A DNA stretch of 64,000 nucleotides from Atlantibacter subterraneus (GTDB lineage: Bacteria; Pseudomonadota; Gammaproteobacteria; Enterobacterales; Enterobacteriaceae): positions 186,001 to 250,000 of the forward strand of contig NZ_VLPS01000009.1 in the NCBI RefSeq assembly GCF_007570865.1. Direction: 5' to 3'. Position numbers and translations under genes: made by a program. This document shows positions 62,701-64,000 of the stretch, piece by piece (within the stretch, counting starts at the first letter, position 1; every line of letters starts with the position of its first letter). The notes under the pieces are model-generated. The model ran no database searches. It was not told the DNA's origin and saw only the letters and a program-made list of their open reading frames with translations.

Positions 62701-64000
62701 ATGCGCACCCTTTGGCGTATTTTTGCCGGTTTTTTCAAGTGGACCTGGCGTCTGCTTAATTTCATCAGGGAACTGGTGCTCAATTTGTTCTTTATTTTGC
62801 TGGTGCTGGTGGGCGTCGGGATTTGGCTGCAAATGAGCAACTCCCCTGCCGAGCCGTCGCGCGGCGCGCTGCTGCTGGATATCAGCGGCGTGGTAGTGGA
62901 TAAACCCTCGGTGAGCAATAAGCTCGGCGTGATTGGCCGCCAGCTTTTTGGTGCCTCCTCCGACCGGCTTCAGGAAAACTCGCTGTTCGATATCGTCGAC
63001 GCCATTCGCCAGGCGAAAGACGACCGCAACATCACCGGCATTGTGCTCGATTTGCGTGATTTCGCCGGGGCCGATCAGCCTTCGATGCAGTATATCGGCA
63101 AGGCGCTGCGCGAATTCCGCGACAGCGGCAAGCCGGTGATCGCCACCGGCGACAGCTACAGCCAGGGGCAATACTACCTGGCGAGCTTCGCAAATAAAAT
63201 CTGGCTCTCCCCGCAGGGCACCGTCGATTTGCACGGTTTCGCCACCAACGGCCTGTATTACAAATCGCTGCTGGACAAGCTGAAGGTCACTACTCACGTG
63301 TTCCGCGTCGGCACGTATAAATCGGCGGTGGAGCCGTTTATCCGTGACGATATGTCGCCGGAAGCCCGCGACGCCGACAGCCGCTGGATTGGCGAGCTGT
63401 GGCAGAACTATCTGGCGACCATCGCGGCAAACCGCCAGATCCAGCCGAATCAGGTGTTCCCGGGCGCGGCGGCGCTGCTGGCTGGCTTGCAGCAGAACGG
63501 CGGCGATACCGCCAAATATGCCCTCGACAATAAGCTGGTGGATGCGCTGGGCTCGAGCGCCGAGGTGGAAAAATCACTCACCAAACAGTTCGGCTGGAGC
63601 AAAAAGGACAAAAATTACAGCGCCACCAGCTTCTACGATTATCAGCTGAACAAGCGTTCCGAACAGGGCGATGCGATTGCCGTGGTGTTCGCAAACGGCG
63701 CAATCATGGACGGTGAAGAAACCCCGGGCAACGTGGGCGGCGATACCACCGCCTCGCAGATCCGCGAAGCGCGTCTCGATCCGAAAGTGAAAGCGATAGT
63801 GCTGCGGGTTAACAGCCCTGGCGGCAGCGTCTCGGCATCGGAAGTGATTCGCGAAGAGCTGGCGGCAGCGAAAGCGGCGGGCAAACCGGTGGTGGTTTCG
63901 ATGGGCGGTATGGCGGCATCCGGCGGTTACTGGATCTCCACACCCGCCAACTACATTATGGCCAACCCGAGCACGCTTACCGGCTCCATCGGCATCTTCG
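62701..64000 (+). CDS. sppA: Protease IV (signal peptide peptidase), N-terminal part, cut by window edge
   Basis: ATG at 62701, open to the last base (433 codons). N-terminal membrane anchor (ELVLNLFFILLVLVGVGIWL), S49 domain pairs, catalytic Lys in VFRVGTYKSAVEPFIRDDMS and catalytic Ser in SMGGMAASGGYWISTPANYI. Matches E. coli SppA (618 residues), which degrades cleaved signal peptides in the inner membrane. About 185 residues missing at the right. Confidence 0.95.
   Translation, partial: MRTLWRIFAGFFKWTWRLLNFIRELVLNLFFILLVLVGVGIWLQMSNSPAEPSRGALLLDISGVVVDKPSVSNKLGVIGRQLFGASSDRLQENSLFDIVDAIRQAKDDRNITGIVLDLRDFAGADQPSMQYIGKALREFRDSGKPVIATGDSYSQGQYYLASFANKIWLSPQGTVDLHGFATNGLYYKSLLDKLKVTTHVFRVGTYKSAVEPFIRDDMSPEARDADSRWIGELWQNYLATIAANRQIQPNQVFPGAAALLAGLQQNGGDTAKYALDNKLVDALGSSAEVEKSLTKQFGWSKKDKNYSATSFYDYQLNKRSEQGDAIAVVFANGAIMDGEETPGNVGGDTTASQIREARLDPKVKAIVLRVNSPGGSVSASEVIREELAAAKAAGKPVVVSMGGMAASGGYWISTPANYIMANPSTLTGSIGIF

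Overview
The window is a piece of an enterobacterial chromosome (Enterobacteriaceae, Enterobacter/Klebsiella/Kosakonia-like) that carries most of a lambdoid siphophage prophage on the left (1 to about 33,100) and conserved core genes on the right (about 33,500 to 64,000). The family is inferred from gene order and protein similarity recalled from E. coli: ydiY-pfkB-ydiZ-yniA-yniB-hxpB, ydjM-tcyP, cedA-katE, osmE-nadE, cho-ves-spy, astCADBE, xthA, nudG-ynjH-gdhA, topB-selD-ydjA-sppA. Differences from K-12 are a kduD-type dehydrogenase between hxpB and ydjM, a YddG-family exporter between nadE and cho, and no chb operon between katE and osmE. The species cannot be named from this alone.

Prophage, reading from its right end: a P4-type tyrosine integrase (31839-33050, minus) converges on an excisionase-like gene. 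The early rightward operon (26574-31884, plus) carries a zinc-motif protein, RecE-like exonuclease, RecT annealing protein and two small genes, driven by a promoter whose spacer holds a perfect 17-bp operator palindrome. A short CI-like repressor without a peptidase domain (25902-26282) faces a Cro/YdaS-like gene. The early leftward operon runs through a YmfL-like gene, a frameshifted small gene, lambda-type O (with iterons inside it) and P, a winged-helix protein, two small genes, a class I methyltransferase, a repeat-rich cytosine-C5 methyltransferase, an AT-rich orphan gene (moron candidate), a C4/IsrK-like antisense RNA candidate, a DinI-like gene with a LexA box, a DUF1367 protein, NinG/Rap, two very short coupled genes, and a phage-82-type Q antiterminator.

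The late operon (minus) starts at a candidate PR' promoter near 14430 with a terminator about 190 nt downstream. It continues through two holins, a GH19 endolysin, nested Rz/Rz1, TerS, TerL, DUF4055 portal, SPP1 gp7-like head protein, scaffold, P22-type coat, head-tail connector genes, tail terminator, an Ig-domain tail tube protein, a tail-tip-like protein and a tail assembly chaperone that runs off the left edge. The tape measure and tail tip genes and the other attachment site lie outside the window. Intrinsic terminators sit between many late genes, as expected if Q antiterminates the operon.

Core region: carbohydrate kinases and phosphatases (pfkB, yniA, hxpB), cystine uptake (tcyP), stress proteins (katE, osmE, spy, cedA), NAD synthesis (nadE), SOS genes ydjM and cho with visible LexA boxes, the arginine catabolic ast operon with a textbook sigma-54 promoter, DNA repair and nucleotide sanitation (xthA, nudG), glutamate dehydrogenase, topoisomerase III, selenophosphate synthetase with an adjacent ERIC repeat, nitroreductase ydjA, and the start of sppA, which is cut by the right edge.
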